The translations under genes and the position numbers were made by a program. Under the pieces are notes generated by a model. The model was not told the DNA's origin, did no database searches, and worked only from the letters and a program-made list of their open reading frames with translations. This document shows positions 1 through 8,472 of a stretch of DNA of 37,351 nt, piece by piece. Position 1 is the stretch's first letter; each line of letters opens with the position of its first letter. The DNA comes from Cyclobacteriaceae bacterium (GTDB lineage: Bacteria > Bacteroidota > Bacteroidia > Cytophagales > Cyclobacteriaceae), in the NCBI GenBank assembly GCA_003565295.1, contig PXCO01000325.1, positions 1 to 37,351 of the forward strand, read 5' to 3'.

Positions 1-36
1 AAATCCTACCCAAATTAAAACCCCTTTACGGTTTAT

Positions 37-48
37 CTTGTTAACAAG
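37..48. promoter_or_regulatory. Candidate TetR-type operator palindrome
   Basis: CTTGTTAACAAG is a perfect 12-bp palindrome located 23 bp upstream of the ATG of the TetR-type regulator. TetR-family repressors commonly bind short palindromes in their own promoter, so autoregulation of this two-gene operon is a reasonable inference. No clear TAnnTTTG promoter box is visible in the 71 bp available, and the window edge cuts off the rest of the upstream region. Confidence 0.4.
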
Positions 49-71
49 TAGGAAAAAATTCTAAAACACAG

Positions 72-740
72 ATGACCGAAGAAAATAAATCCGCAAGTGC
101 GGAAATCAATAGAGATAGCATCATAGAGGGATACGTGGAATATGTGTTGGAAAATGGAAAAGAACCCGTATCCCTCTATAAATTCGCAAAGTCCCTTCAC
201 CTCAAAGAAGAGGAGTTGTATGCATTTTTCACTTCCTTCGAAGCGATTAAGGCGGCGGTATGGGAATTGATTTTTGACCGTACGGTCCAAGAATTACAAA
301 ACCAGGAGGTCTATCCTAACTACTCTGCCCGTGAGAAATTGCTGGGATTTTATTTTACGTGGATAGAGCATTTGAAAAAAAAGAGAAGTTACCTCATTTC
401 CCTTTATCAGCATTCGCAAGGGTGGAAAGCTCCATATCCCCAAGAAATTAAAGTCTTCAAAGAAAAATTCAAGTCCTTCGTTGGTGACATCGTATTGGAA
501 GGTAAGGAAACGGAAGAAATTGCAAACCGACCGTATATCAGTGACAAATATGATGAGGCCTTATGGCTTCAGGTAATGTTTTTGTTCCAGTTTTGGCTGA
601 AAGACACTTCTCAGGGATTTGAAAAGACGGACGCCGCAATAGAGAAATCCGTCAATTTGGCTTTTGACCTGATGGGCAAAAGTGCAGTGGACTCTTTTGT
701 CGATTTTGCAAAATTCCTTTACCAATCCAAAACATCCTAA
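72..740 (+). CDS. TetR/AcrR-family transcriptional regulator
   Basis: A 222-residue protein with the size and layout of a TetR-family one-component repressor. Residues about 15-62 fit the N-terminal three-helix DNA-binding domain, including the helix-turn-helix stretch SLYKFAKSLHLKEEELYAFF. The rest is a helical, ligand-binding-type C-terminal domain rich in aromatic residues; its ligand cannot be read from sequence. The stop codon overlaps the start of the ABC1-type kinase gene by one base (TAATG), so the two are translationally coupled and the regulator probably controls the kinase. A palindrome at 37-48 is a candidate self-operator. The family call is fairly secure from the N-terminal pattern; the regulated pathway is unknown. 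Confidence 0.85.
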   Translation: MTEENKSASAEINRDSIIEGYVEYVLENGKEPVSLYKFAKSLHLKEEELYAFFTSFEAIKAAVWELIFDRTVQELQNQEVYPNYSAREKLLGFYFTWIEHLKKKRSYLISLYQHSQGWKAPYPQEIKVFKEKFKSFVGDIVLEGKETEEIANRPYISDKYDEALWLQVMFLFQFWLKDTSQGFEKTDAAIEKSVNLAFDLMGKSAVDSFVDFAKFLYQSKTS

Positions 741-2059
741 TGACAGATAAAATAAGAGAACAGGAAAGCATTCCGGTTTCCAAGGTACAACGCGCGGCCA
801 AATTTATTAGAACAGGGGCCAAGGTTGGTGGAAACTATGTGAAACATTATGCCAAAAGGGTAGTCAACCCCCAACTAACTAAGGAGGAACTTCATAGCAG
901 CAATGCTTCGGATATTTATGATTCCCTTAGTGAGTTGAAAGGAAGTGCCTTAAAGGTGGCGCAAATGATGGCGATGGATAAAAACATGCTTCCAAGGGCC
1001 TATCAGGATAAATTTACCATGGCGCAGTACAGCGCACCTCCGCTATCCTATCCTTTGGTGGTGAAAACGTTCAAGCAATACTTCGATGCATCCCCCGAGT
1101 CGATTTTCGATACCTTTACGCCTTCTGCCGTAAATGCAGCTTCCATTGGTCAGGTGCATAGGGCAACCAAAGGGGAAAAAACGTATGCCGTGAAGATCCA
1201 ATATCCCGGGGTTGCCTCTAGTGTGAGTTCTGACCTCAAACTGGTGAGGCCCTTTGCCTTGAGGTTGCTGAACATGAACGAAAGGGAATTGGACCATTAC
1301 ATGGAAGAGGTAGAGGAGCGCTTGTTGGAGGAGACCGATTATGAATTGGAAGTGAAGCGGAGCCAGGAAATCTCCAAGGCCTGTGCGCATATTCTTAACC
1401 TTACCTTCCCTACCTATTATAAGGAGCTCAGCAGTCCAAGGATCATTACCATGGATTGGATGCAGGGTTTGCATATCCGGGAGTGGTTGCAGACCAATCC
1501 CAGTCAGGAAGAAAAAAATGCCATAGGACAGGCATTATGGGACTTTTATCATTACCAGGTGCATGTGCTACAACAGGTTCATGCAGATCCTCATCCTGGC
1601 AATTTCATTATTCAGGAAGAGGGAAAATTGGCCATCATTGATTTCGGTTGTGTGAAAGTGATTCCTGAGGATTTCTATACCGGATATTTTTCTCTTATCA
1701 AGAGGGATTTGCTCATCCGGGAAGAAGAGCTCAACCAGATATTTTACGATTTGGAATTTGTGAGTGACAAGGATACAGAGGAGGAAAAGAAGTATTTCAA
1801 GGGTGTATTCAAGGAAATGATTTCATTATTGGGCAAGCCTTTCCATGTGGAATCCTTTGATTTTGCTGATGATGCTTATTTCCAACAGATCTTCCAGCTT
1901 GGAGACAGAATTTCAAACGATAAAATGTTCAAAAAGTCAAAGCAGGCAAGAGGTTCAAGACATGGGTTATACATTAACAGGACTTATTTTGGCCTTTATA
2001 ACCTACTCAATCAGCTTCAGGCCAATATTTCAACCACTAAACCGGACTGGCTGAGGTAA
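740..2059 (+). CDS. ABC1/UbiB (AarF)-family atypical kinase
   Basis: A 439-residue protein of the ABC1/UbiB/COQ8 atypical kinase family, known for roles in quinone or isoprenoid lipid metabolism, often through ATPase activity. Visible motifs in order are: a KxGQ-type motif that reads K72-V-A-Q75, with Ala in place of Gly; the A-rich loop NAASIGQVH (132-140); a probable ATP-binding Lys152 (YAVKIQYPG); the catalytic-loop segment HADPHPGN with Asp283 and Asn288; and the metal-binding Asp301 of the DFG motif. No transmembrane segment is evident, so it is probably cytoplasmic or peripherally membrane-bound. It is coupled to the TetR-type gene by a one-base overlap. The family assignment is firm; the substrate is unknown, and the KxGQ variant may mark a subfamily. 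Confidence 0.9.
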   Translation: MTDKIREQESIPVSKVQRAAKFIRTGAKVGGNYVKHYAKRVVNPQLTKEELHSSNASDIYDSLSELKGSALKVAQMMAMDKNMLPRAYQDKFTMAQYSAPPLSYPLVVKTFKQYFDASPESIFDTFTPSAVNAASIGQVHRATKGEKTYAVKIQYPGVASSVSSDLKLVRPFALRLLNMNERELDHYMEEVEERLLEETDYELEVKRSQEISKACAHILNLTFPTYYKELSSPRIITMDWMQGLHIREWLQTNPSQEEKNAIGQALWDFYHYQVHVLQQVHADPHPGNFIIQEEGKLAIIDFGCVKVIPEDFYTGYFSLIKRDLLIREEELNQIFYDLEFVSDKDTEEEKKYFKGVFKEMISLLGKPFHVESFDFADDAYFQQIFQLGDRISNDKMFKKSKQARGSRHGLYINRTYFGLYNLLNQLQANISTTKPDWLR

Positions 2060-2066
2060 AACAGAT

Positions 2067-2124
2067 ATGCCACGGCACTTTTTCCCAAAAACCTTTATGG
2101 TTGGGGTATTTAGTGCCGTGGCAT
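2067..2124. terminator. Inverted repeat between convergent genes, probable bidirectional terminator
   Basis: Arms ATGCCACGGCACT (2067-2079) and AGTGCCGTGGCAT (2112-2124) form a perfect 13-bp stem with a 32-nt loop between the convergent ABC1-type kinase and aldo/keto reductase genes. An AT-rich tract with T runs follows on the plus strand. The loop is long for a classical intrinsic terminator, so a different structural role is possible. Confidence 0.6.
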
Positions 2125-2149
2125 CATTTAATTTTTAAAATTTTTGAGT

Positions 2150-3184
2150 CTATACTTTATAGAATTCCACCAATTTCCCATCAAAATTTGCCACTTTCTC
2201 TACAAGTTGCTGTCTTTGTTTCTCGTCCATCTTTTTGAAACTTTTGGCAAGTCCAATTTTTTCTTCCAGCATTTTGGAGTCATCAGCACCTGTCACAATT
2301 GTGCTAATGGGCATGGACCAGGAAAAATGAACCGCTTCTTGAACAGACAACACGGCTGGAACAATCCTGGGGTTGCTTCCATGGCTGAAATGGGAGGTTC
2401 CACCAAAAAACCCTCCATTGGCAAGGGTTTTCATGGCCACAGGAGCTATGCCTTTTTCCACTAATAAGGGTAGCACGTTGTTGATAAAGCTTTTGTAATT
2501 GGGATCAAATGCGTTGATTGGCATCTGACAGGCTTCCATCATATCGGTGGTTTCCAACATTCTCATATTGGCCTTATAATCAGAGTGGCCAGAAAACCCT
2601 ATATGTTTGATCTTTCCTGAACTTTTGGCTTCCAACAGTACATCTAGCACTCCGTTTTTTAAACGGCCGTCCACATCCGAGGGGCTGGTGACCGCATGTA
2701 TATAGTACAAATCCAGGTAATCTGTTTTCATCCTATTCAGGGTGCCTTCCAAATGTTGCCTGGCTGTTTTGCCATCTCTTGCCGTGGTCTTACTCTGTAT
2801 AAAGGCAATATCCCTGTATTTAGGGGTAAGAAACCGGCCATACTTCCTTTCCCCTTCACCTGAGCCATAGGATTCCGCATTGTCAAAAAAACGAACTCCC
2901 CCTTCAATGGCCTTCTCAATGGTTTTCTCGGCTTCGGCATCACTCATCCTGGCAATATGGGCTCCTCCTAACCCCAGCATGGTGATGTATTCCCCACTAT
3001 TCCCGAATTTTCTCTGAGGTAATAATTCTCCCATACGGTCCTTAACGATCCTATTGGGATTTTCTGGAGAAGCCATAGCAGCTTCTAAAGGTCTTCCTGT
3101 CATGGGCAGCATCATTCCTGCCGTCAATCCCGCCAGGGACTTCAGAAAGTCTCGTCTTTTGTTATTAGCATCTTTTTTTTTCAT
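2150..3184 (-). CDS. Tat-exported aldo/keto reductase
   Basis: A 344-residue aldo/keto reductase with an N-terminal twin-arginine signal (KRRDFLKS, residues 9-16, then a hydrophobic stretch), so it is probably exported folded with its cofactor. The canonical tetrad is recognisable: Asp101 and Tyr106 in FFDNAESYG, Lys132 in QSKTT, and His163 in YYIHAV. The start at 3184 was chosen because it begins directly before the Tat signal; a start 69 bases further upstream would bury that signal and overlap the TonB receptor gene. It lies 11 bp after the receptor and is the last gene of a four-gene operon. Many Bacteroidota periplasmic members of this family have no known substrate, and none is evident here. 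Confidence 0.88.
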   Translation of the reverse strand: MKKKDANNKRRDFLKSLAGLTAGMMLPMTGRPLEAAMASPENPNRIVKDRMGELLPQRKFGNSGEYITMLGLGGAHIARMSDAEAEKTIEKAIEGGVRFFDNAESYGSGEGERKYGRFLTPKYRDIAFIQSKTTARDGKTARQHLEGTLNRMKTDYLDLYYIHAVTSPSDVDGRLKNGVLDVLLEAKSSGKIKHIGFSGHSDYKANMRMLETTDMMEACQMPINAFDPNYKSFINNVLPLLVEKGIAPVAMKTLANGGFFGGTSHFSHGSNPRIVPAVLSVQEAVHFSWSMPISTIVTGADDSKMLEEKIGLAKSFKKMDEKQRQQLVEKVANFDGKLVEFYKV

Positions 3185-3195
3185 GACAATAGGAT

Positions 3196-5040
3196 TTATA
3201 TTTTTACCTGTATTCCACTTATGATATTGATACCCGGCATAGGATAGCCCCATTCCACCTGGTATTGGGTATCGAAAAGGTTGTTACCGTTGATGTATGC
3301 TTGAATTTTTGGGGTAATGGAATACCCAAATCTTAGATTTAGAAGTGAATAGGAAGCTGTGGGAATATCCGGGTCAATCCCAATGTTAAGTCCATTAATG
3401 TATTGAAACGAAGGCAGAATTGTAAATTGACCAATATTCAATGTGGCATTTGTGTTGAAATGATGCCTTGGTGCGAACAGAACATTTTCAGAGACGTCCA
3501 CAAAACAGTAATTGATCATCCATTCCAATTGATTGCTGAACAAATATTTAACCTGGGTTTCCACCCCTTTGTTGGTAAAACTACCCGTATTTCTCCCTAT
3601 GGGTGGCTGCTCCATAGGGCTCACTACAATGAGGTTTTCTCCTTCTGCCAGGAAAAGATTGGCCTCCACACGGAGCTTTTTGGCCATGAATTCCTGTACT
3701 ATGCCCACTTCATGACTCCACATTTCCTCTGGCTGAAGCGCTTCATTGGAAGGGGGGAAAAGAAATAAATCCACCACTGAAGGACTTCTGAAGGCCTTAG
3801 AGGAGGAGGCTTTAATAATGGTATGGCTTCCTGCTTCCCATGAAATACCAAACCCGGGAAGGGTTCTACCCCCGAATTGGGAGTTTTCCAGTTGCCTGAT
3901 CCCAGCATTTACATGAACCTTTTCCCAGATGCTCTGCTGCAAATGGGCATAAACCTCGGTCTCATGCACCCAATGTTGCTCACCAAGACCTATTCTGGCA
4001 GGAGGGGGCATATTTTCATTGAAGGCTTTGCCACCGAATCGCTTATAGTCGATTCCCACAGTGAGGGTTTGTGAGGGCAAAAGCTGAAGGTTCTGGTAAA
4101 AAGTCAGCCCTTGGTTTTGATCCCTGGATTCGAATCCGCTTAAAAAACGGTGATCACCAAAATTGTGGTACAGTAACAGGGCACCGGATACCTTTCCATA
4201 ATCATTTTGAAGGGAGGCTGCCACCCGTCCTCTTAGGTATTCCCTTTTGTCATTTTCCAGAGGGGAGGCCAGGGTGCCAGGTTGGAAATAGGTGGCATCT
4301 GCGAGCTGTAACTCTCCAGAAACCTGGTAAACGTCATTGATATCATAACCTGTTTTTACAAATAGGGTGGTGTTTTCAAAACTGTCCTCCGCATCAGCCC
4401 TGTATCCATTGGTTTGATTCCTGTTTATGGCTACGCTGCTGTGAAATTTCCCCTTACGGTAACCTGCATGAGCACTTCCCAGAAAGGTGCCATAGGACCC
4501 ATATCCCAGGTTGGCCGTTCCATGCCAACCTTCATTTTTCACCTTTCGCGTGATCAGGTTAATGGCTCCACCCATGGCATTGGAACCATACAAGAGTGAA
4601 GCTGCGCCCCTTTGTACTTCCACCCTTTCTATATCAGAAGAGGAATAGGCGTCGGCAATGGGATGAGCAAAGATGCCCATAAATTGGGGCTGTCCGTCTA
4701 TTAGTACCAGCACCCTGTTATTTGGTGATCCGCTTATGCCGCGAATGCTTATGTTGCCCCCAGAGTTGGGGCCTACCCCAAATCCGGTGACGCCCCTGTC
4801 ATTTAAGAAAAAACCGGGTACCTGATTCACCAATATTGGCAGCACGTTGATTTCCCCTGTTCTTTCTATAGTAGCCCTATCTATAGTGCTAATGGATGCG
4901 GCCACCTTTCGTTGTTCCATTTCGTAGCGGGTTCCGGTCACCACTACGGTTTCCAGGTCAACACTTAAGCTGTCGAGCGTTTGCGCTTGGCTTAAGATGG
5001 GAAAACAACATCCCAAAAATAGTAAGAAATATGGTTTCAT
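3196..5040 (-). CDS. TonB-dependent outer-membrane receptor
   Basis: A 614-residue outer-membrane receptor. A signal peptide (MKPYFLLFLGCCFPILSQAQ) is followed by a short TonB-box-like region (ETVVVTGTRYE), a plug domain at roughly residues 45-160 with GNISIRGISG, IDGQPQFMG and IERVEVQRGAASLLYGSNAMGG-type plug signatures, and a long beta-barrel. No N-terminal carboxypeptidase-like domain precedes the plug, so this is a compact BtuB/colicin-receptor-like protein and not a SusC-type one. The start at 5040 places the signal peptide at the N-terminus. It lies 7 bp after the phosphoribosyltransferase gene, in the same operon as an S-component-like membrane protein, which suggests uptake of a vitamin- or base-like compound. 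The substrate is not determinable from sequence. Confidence 0.93.
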   Translation of the reverse strand: MKPYFLLFLGCCFPILSQAQTLDSLSVDLETVVVTGTRYEMEQRKVAASISTIDRATIERTGEINVLPILVNQVPGFFLNDRGVTGFGVGPNSGGNISIRGISGSPNNRVLVLIDGQPQFMGIFAHPIADAYSSSDIERVEVQRGAASLLYGSNAMGGAINLITRKVKNEGWHGTANLGYGSYGTFLGSAHAGYRKGKFHSSVAINRNQTNGYRADAEDSFENTTLFVKTGYDINDVYQVSGELQLADATYFQPGTLASPLENDKREYLRGRVAASLQNDYGKVSGALLLYHNFGDHRFLSGFESRDQNQGLTFYQNLQLLPSQTLTVGIDYKRFGGKAFNENMPPPARIGLGEQHWVHETEVYAHLQQSIWEKVHVNAGIRQLENSQFGGRTLPGFGISWEAGSHTIIKASSSKAFRSPSVVDLFLFPPSNEALQPEEMWSHEVGIVQEFMAKKLRVEANLFLAEGENLIVVSPMEQPPIGRNTGSFTNKGVETQVKYLFSNQLEWMINYCFVDVSENVLFAPRHHFNTNATLNIGQFTILPSFQYINGLNIGIDPDIPTASYSLLNLRFGYSITPKIQAYINGNNLFDTQYQVEWGYPMPGINIISGIQVKI

Positions 5041-5047
5041 GGTTGAT

Positions 5048-5503
5048 TTAAAGTTGCTGTAGGTTCCAAGGCCAGGTGACGCAGGTATTGAGTGCTGGCA
5101 TAAGTACATGATCAGCTTTTCCCTTTATCACAATGGTCTGCACCTGAAAACCTGAAAGTTTGTTTTTCACCTTGGCCAAGGTCTTCCCTGAAACGCCAAC
5201 ATCATCCACCAGTAGGATGATGTGTGAAGAGGGAAGGTCATTCACTTCCAGCGAAGTAAGAAACTCAGGTTCTTTCCTTTGTGGTTGATTGCTTTCGTCC
5301 CTGTAATTTACCCTCGTGAGCCTTAAGGGCAAACCCAAATGATGGGCAATTAGAGTAGCGGGAACAATACCCCCATTGGCTATACCCACTACTATATCGG
5401 CTTTAGGAAAAGGATAGGCTTTTATGGCAGCGCTCACCTTTTCGAAGGAGACTAGAGGCTTATTTTTAGGGATGGTTTCTGATGGCTTTGGGGATTCAAC
5501 CAT
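5048..5503 (-). CDS. Type I phosphoribosyltransferase
   Basis: A 151-residue protein with the type I phosphoribosyltransferase fold. The PRPP-binding loop ILLVDDVGVSGKTL lies at residues 96-109, with the adjacent acidic pair D100-D101, and an upstream VGIANGGIVPA segment (39-49) fits the pyrophosphate-loop region. Members transfer a phosphoribosyl group to a nucleobase or related acceptor. The gene overlaps the upstream membrane-protein gene by 8 bases and is followed 7 bp later by the TonB receptor, so all three are probably co-translated. In this setting the enzyme could trap an imported base as a nucleotide. The acceptor (purine, pyrimidine or cofactor precursor) cannot be deduced; it does not look like a canonical Apt or Hpt by context. 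Confidence 0.85.
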   Translation of the reverse strand: MVESPKPSETIPKNKPLVSFEKVSAAIKAYPFPKADIVVGIANGGIVPATLIAHHLGLPLRLTRVNYRDESNQPQRKEPEFLTSLEVNDLPSSHIILLVDDVGVSGKTLAKVKNKLSGFQVQTIVIKGKADHVLMPALNTCVTWPWNLQQL

Positions 5504-6020
5504 GTTTTTTGATGGGGAACCTTAATACCGCAATATTAACCAGGAGTAAAATGAAAATCCCCGGGGCACCATTCATTAAGGAATTGCTAAAGAACTCCCA
5601 GGGGGTTGCCGGAATCAAAGGCCAAACGAACAATAGGCCTGAAGAAACAATTTTGGCCCCCACATATGCCAAGGGTGCAGCCACCCATCTGACGGATGAA
5701 GCCATCAAGGCAGCAGCCATACAGGTAAATAAGAGAACCTCCAAGGTCAAGATCCCCATAAACCCTAGTTGTGGATTTCCGGAGATCAGGAAACTTATCA
5801 TTGGAGCCATCAATGCAATAAAAATTGCAGGTTTAAAACGGTATAGCCCAATGGCTATAAAAGGAACATAAAACATGGGCAAGAGATAGGCACCCATGGG
5901 AATCCCCTGATAAGGGGGGATTAAGTGTACCAGTAATGGAAAAGCGACAGCAGAAAAGAGCAATAATGCTGTACTTACAATGATATTATCAGTTCGCAGT
6001 CGGGTCAGTGAAATTTGCAT
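5496..6020 (-). CDS. ECF transporter S-component-like integral membrane protein
   Basis: A 174-residue, strongly hydrophobic protein with about five to six membrane segments. The central stretch (LPMFYVPFIAIGLYRFKP, then a Pro-containing helix and SFLISGNPQLGF) has the pattern of ECF-type substrate-binding S components, in which a short helix, a G/P-rich turn and a conserved ISGNP-like loop line the vitamin-binding site. No ATPase or EcfT subunit is in the window, so it would act alone or share a distant energising module. It is the first gene of the operon and overlaps the phosphoribosyltransferase by 8 bases. The 193-bp upstream region shows no recognisable riboswitch. The S-component call rests on pattern only and is moderate; an unrelated small membrane protein family remains possible. 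Confidence 0.6.
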   Translation of the reverse strand: MQISLTRLRTDNIIVSTALLLFSAVAFPLLVHLIPPYQGIPMGAYLLPMFYVPFIAIGLYRFKPAIFIALMAPMISFLISGNPQLGFMGILTLEVLLFTCMAAALMASSVRWVAAPLAYVGAKIVSSGLLFVWPLIPATPWEFFSNSLMNGAPGIFILLLVNIAVLRFPIKKHG

Positions 6021-6213
6021 GTCTGTTCAATTTTTTTGTGAGGTTAAGGTAATAAATATTGCCGATAGATTCAATAGAATTTTTTTGAACCTCAGGGTTG
6101 GGTACCTTTTTTTTACAAAAAATGACAGATTATGATATTTGTCAGCTTTAAAGTCTATCGCTATTTCCATATTCGTGCCAAAATAGGTTATTTTATGTCT
6201 GTAACGTGGGGAT

Positions 6214-8289
6214 ATGATTTTTAAATACAAGAATATAATTAAGGCTTTCCAAAAACGCTCAAGGATGATAGGTCTACTTTGTTTAGGAAACCTTTTTTAT
6301 TTTTCTTGTGAAAATAAAACGGTAAGTCTTGAACAAAAATCCCAAGATGTAGATAGGGTTTTAGAAGAGGCGAGTCGCTTGCTGAATTCCGGACGCCTGA
6401 GACAGACCGGGCTTTACATTGACTCCGCTTTTCAAAACCTAGGCGAGCTCACTCCGGCAGACGAATGGCAAAAGCACTATTTTTATACCCGGCTTTACCT
6501 TTTTTTTCATAAGGACAACCTGAATGCCCAGGAGCACTTGGACAGCATGCTCCTAGCCATTAAAGATAAAGAAGCTGCCCATAAAAAGGAGCATGCACAG
6601 AATTTTTTCTCCAAGGGGGATTTGCTAAAAGCCCAAAAGCGTTATCAAGATGCCATGAAATACTATTTTGATGGGAGGGAGTTTGCACGAAAGTATTTGA
6701 ATGAGTGCGAGACCAGTGACCTTACCTATCAACTTGGTCTGTTCAAATATACTCAACGTCAATACAAGGATGCCATTCCATTATTAAGACAGGCTTATAA
6801 AGAAGTCCAAACCTGTCCTCAAGTGGATCAGGAATTATATCTGGTGAACCCTCAGAAATATATCAATACCCTTGCTTTGGCCTTTGAAAAGCTAGGGCAA
6901 TTGGACAGTGCAGCCTATCATTATGAGCGGGCGTTAGCGTTTCTCTCGGCTAAGCGGGAAGATTACCCCCAGGACGAGCAATTCATCAGCATTGCAGAAG
7001 GTGTGGTCCTGGGTAACTTGGGCGGGGTAAATTTAAAATTGGGAAATTGGGAAAAAGCAGAAGAATTACTGCTTCGGAGCATTGAAATTAATGACAGGCC
7101 CAGGTTTGACCGCTATGATGCCCAAACCGCCAAACTGAAGCTGATAGACCTTTACCTGCAATCGGGTAAGTTGGTAGAAGCTCAGCTATGGCTGGACGAA
7201 TTGGACAGGGATTTGGGGAACAGGGAAGTGAAAAATGAAGATTTTACACTTGGCTTACTCGCTTGGAAAAACATGGCTTGGCGCCTTCATGAGGCCAAGG
7301 GAGATTGGGCGAATGCCTTTGAGCACCTTAAGAAATTTCAGACCCTTTTTGATTCCTTGGAAAGAGCGGGTAGCGAACTTAGGTATACGGATATGGAGGA
7401 GGCTTTCAGGAAAACGGAAAATGAGTACCTGCTTTCCATCATGAACAGGGATCAACAAATCAAGAAGGTTTACTTGACCATCATTTTATTGTTGTTCTTT
7501 TCTGCAGGTTTGGTAATACTTTTGGTGAATAAAAACCTAAAAAAGACCAAGCAATTTAACATGAAAGTGTCCAAGCAAAATCTTGAAATGCAGGATACCC
7601 TAACGGCTTTGGAGCAAAGCCAGGCTGAAAATACCCGGATGATGCACATGGTGGCACACGATTTAAGGAGCCCGATCAGCAGTATGACCATGCTTGCAGA
7701 GCTTTTGATTGAAAGCAACACTGTTTCAGAGGAGGAAAAAACCATGTTGGAGCATATTAAGGCTTCAGGCCATAACTCACTTAACCTGGTGAGTGATATC
7801 TTGGGAGGAGTCAATGAGGGTGAACAAATGCGGAAGGAGGCTGTGGACCTACAGCAATTGTTGCAGTACTGTGTAGACCTGATGCAGCATAAAGCAGAGG
7901 AAAAGCAGCAGAAATTAATTCTAAAAAGCCAGCCTGTCAGTTTGAAGGTAAGCCGGGAAAAAATGTGGAGGGTGATCAGCAACCTTATAGGTAATGCCAT
8001 TAAGTTTAGCCCTAAAGGAGAGGAAATCATCATTAAGCTTCTGGTCCAGAAGGAGGAGGGGGTAGTGAGGGTTTCCGTGTCTGATCAGGGTATAGGCATT
8101 CCTGAGGAAATTAAAGAACATGTTTTTGAAATGTTTTCTGGGGGAAAAAGGACTGGTACTGCCGGGGAACAGCCCCATGGGATGGGCTTGGCCATATCCA
8201 AACAAATCGTACAAGCCCATGGCGGACAAATTTGGTTTGAGTCAAATGGTGATAGGGGAACGGTGTTTTTTGTGGAAATTCCGATGTGA
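6214..8289 (+). CDS. TPR-domain sensor histidine kinase
   Basis: A 691-residue protein. The N-terminus carries a hydrophobic segment ending in a lipobox-like LFYFSC (Cys at about residue 33). Residues about 45-390 form TPR-like helical repeats (for example QRYQDAMKYYFDGREFARKY). A membrane segment lies at about 417-437, followed by a coiled coil and a HisKA dimerisation domain with phospho-acceptor His482 (MVAHDLRSP). The HATPase domain has the N box (SNLIGNAIKFS, Asn590/Asn594), G1 (DQGIGIP) and G2 (HGMGLAISKQIV). There is no receiver domain. The sensor region would be periplasmic. The start could be 6265, which gives a more compact signal sequence. The nearest response regulator is 5 kb away, so the partner is unknown. 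Confidence 0.92.
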   Translation: MIFKYKNIIKAFQKRSRMIGLLCLGNLFYFSCENKTVSLEQKSQDVDRVLEEASRLLNSGRLRQTGLYIDSAFQNLGELTPADEWQKHYFYTRLYLFFHKDNLNAQEHLDSMLLAIKDKEAAHKKEHAQNFFSKGDLLKAQKRYQDAMKYYFDGREFARKYLNECETSDLTYQLGLFKYTQRQYKDAIPLLRQAYKEVQTCPQVDQELYLVNPQKYINTLALAFEKLGQLDSAAYHYERALAFLSAKREDYPQDEQFISIAEGVVLGNLGGVNLKLGNWEKAEELLLRSIEINDRPRFDRYDAQTAKLKLIDLYLQSGKLVEAQLWLDELDRDLGNREVKNEDFTLGLLAWKNMAWRLHEAKGDWANAFEHLKKFQTLFDSLERAGSELRYTDMEEAFRKTENEYLLSIMNRDQQIKKVYLTIILLLFFSAGLVILLVNKNLKKTKQFNMKVSKQNLEMQDTLTALEQSQAENTRMMHMVAHDLRSPISSMTMLAELLIESNTVSEEEKTMLEHIKASGHNSLNLVSDILGGVNEGEQMRKEAVDLQQLLQYCVDLMQHKAEEKQQKLILKSQPVSLKVSREKMWRVISNLIGNAIKFSPKGEEIIIKLLVQKEEGVVRVSVSDQGIGIPEEIKEHVFEMFSGGKRTGTAGEQPHGMGLAISKQIVQAHGGQIWFESNGDRGTVFFVEIPM

Positions 8290-8472
8290 TTTTTTTCTGT
8301 TAAATAATGAGTACTTGAAAGTCATCAACGATGTCACACAGGGTCATGTTTGAGTTTTTTGAATGACTTTGATTCTTGTTTTGCACTGTTGTCATCAAAA
8401 TTTCGTGATTTTTTCTTTAGCTTGATTCATGACGGTTCACTGGCAGAATACAATAGGGACATGAAATGCCCA

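Noticed and set aside
4071-4340. Open frame opposite the TonB receptor
   Set aside because: It lies wholly inside a well-supported receptor gene on the other strand, has no family signature and looks like a shadow frame.
7470-8033. 187-codon minus-strand frame within the histidine kinase
   Set aside because: The plus-strand kinase has all catalytic motifs over this interval; the opposite frame is Ser/Cys/Leu-rich with no recognisable domain.
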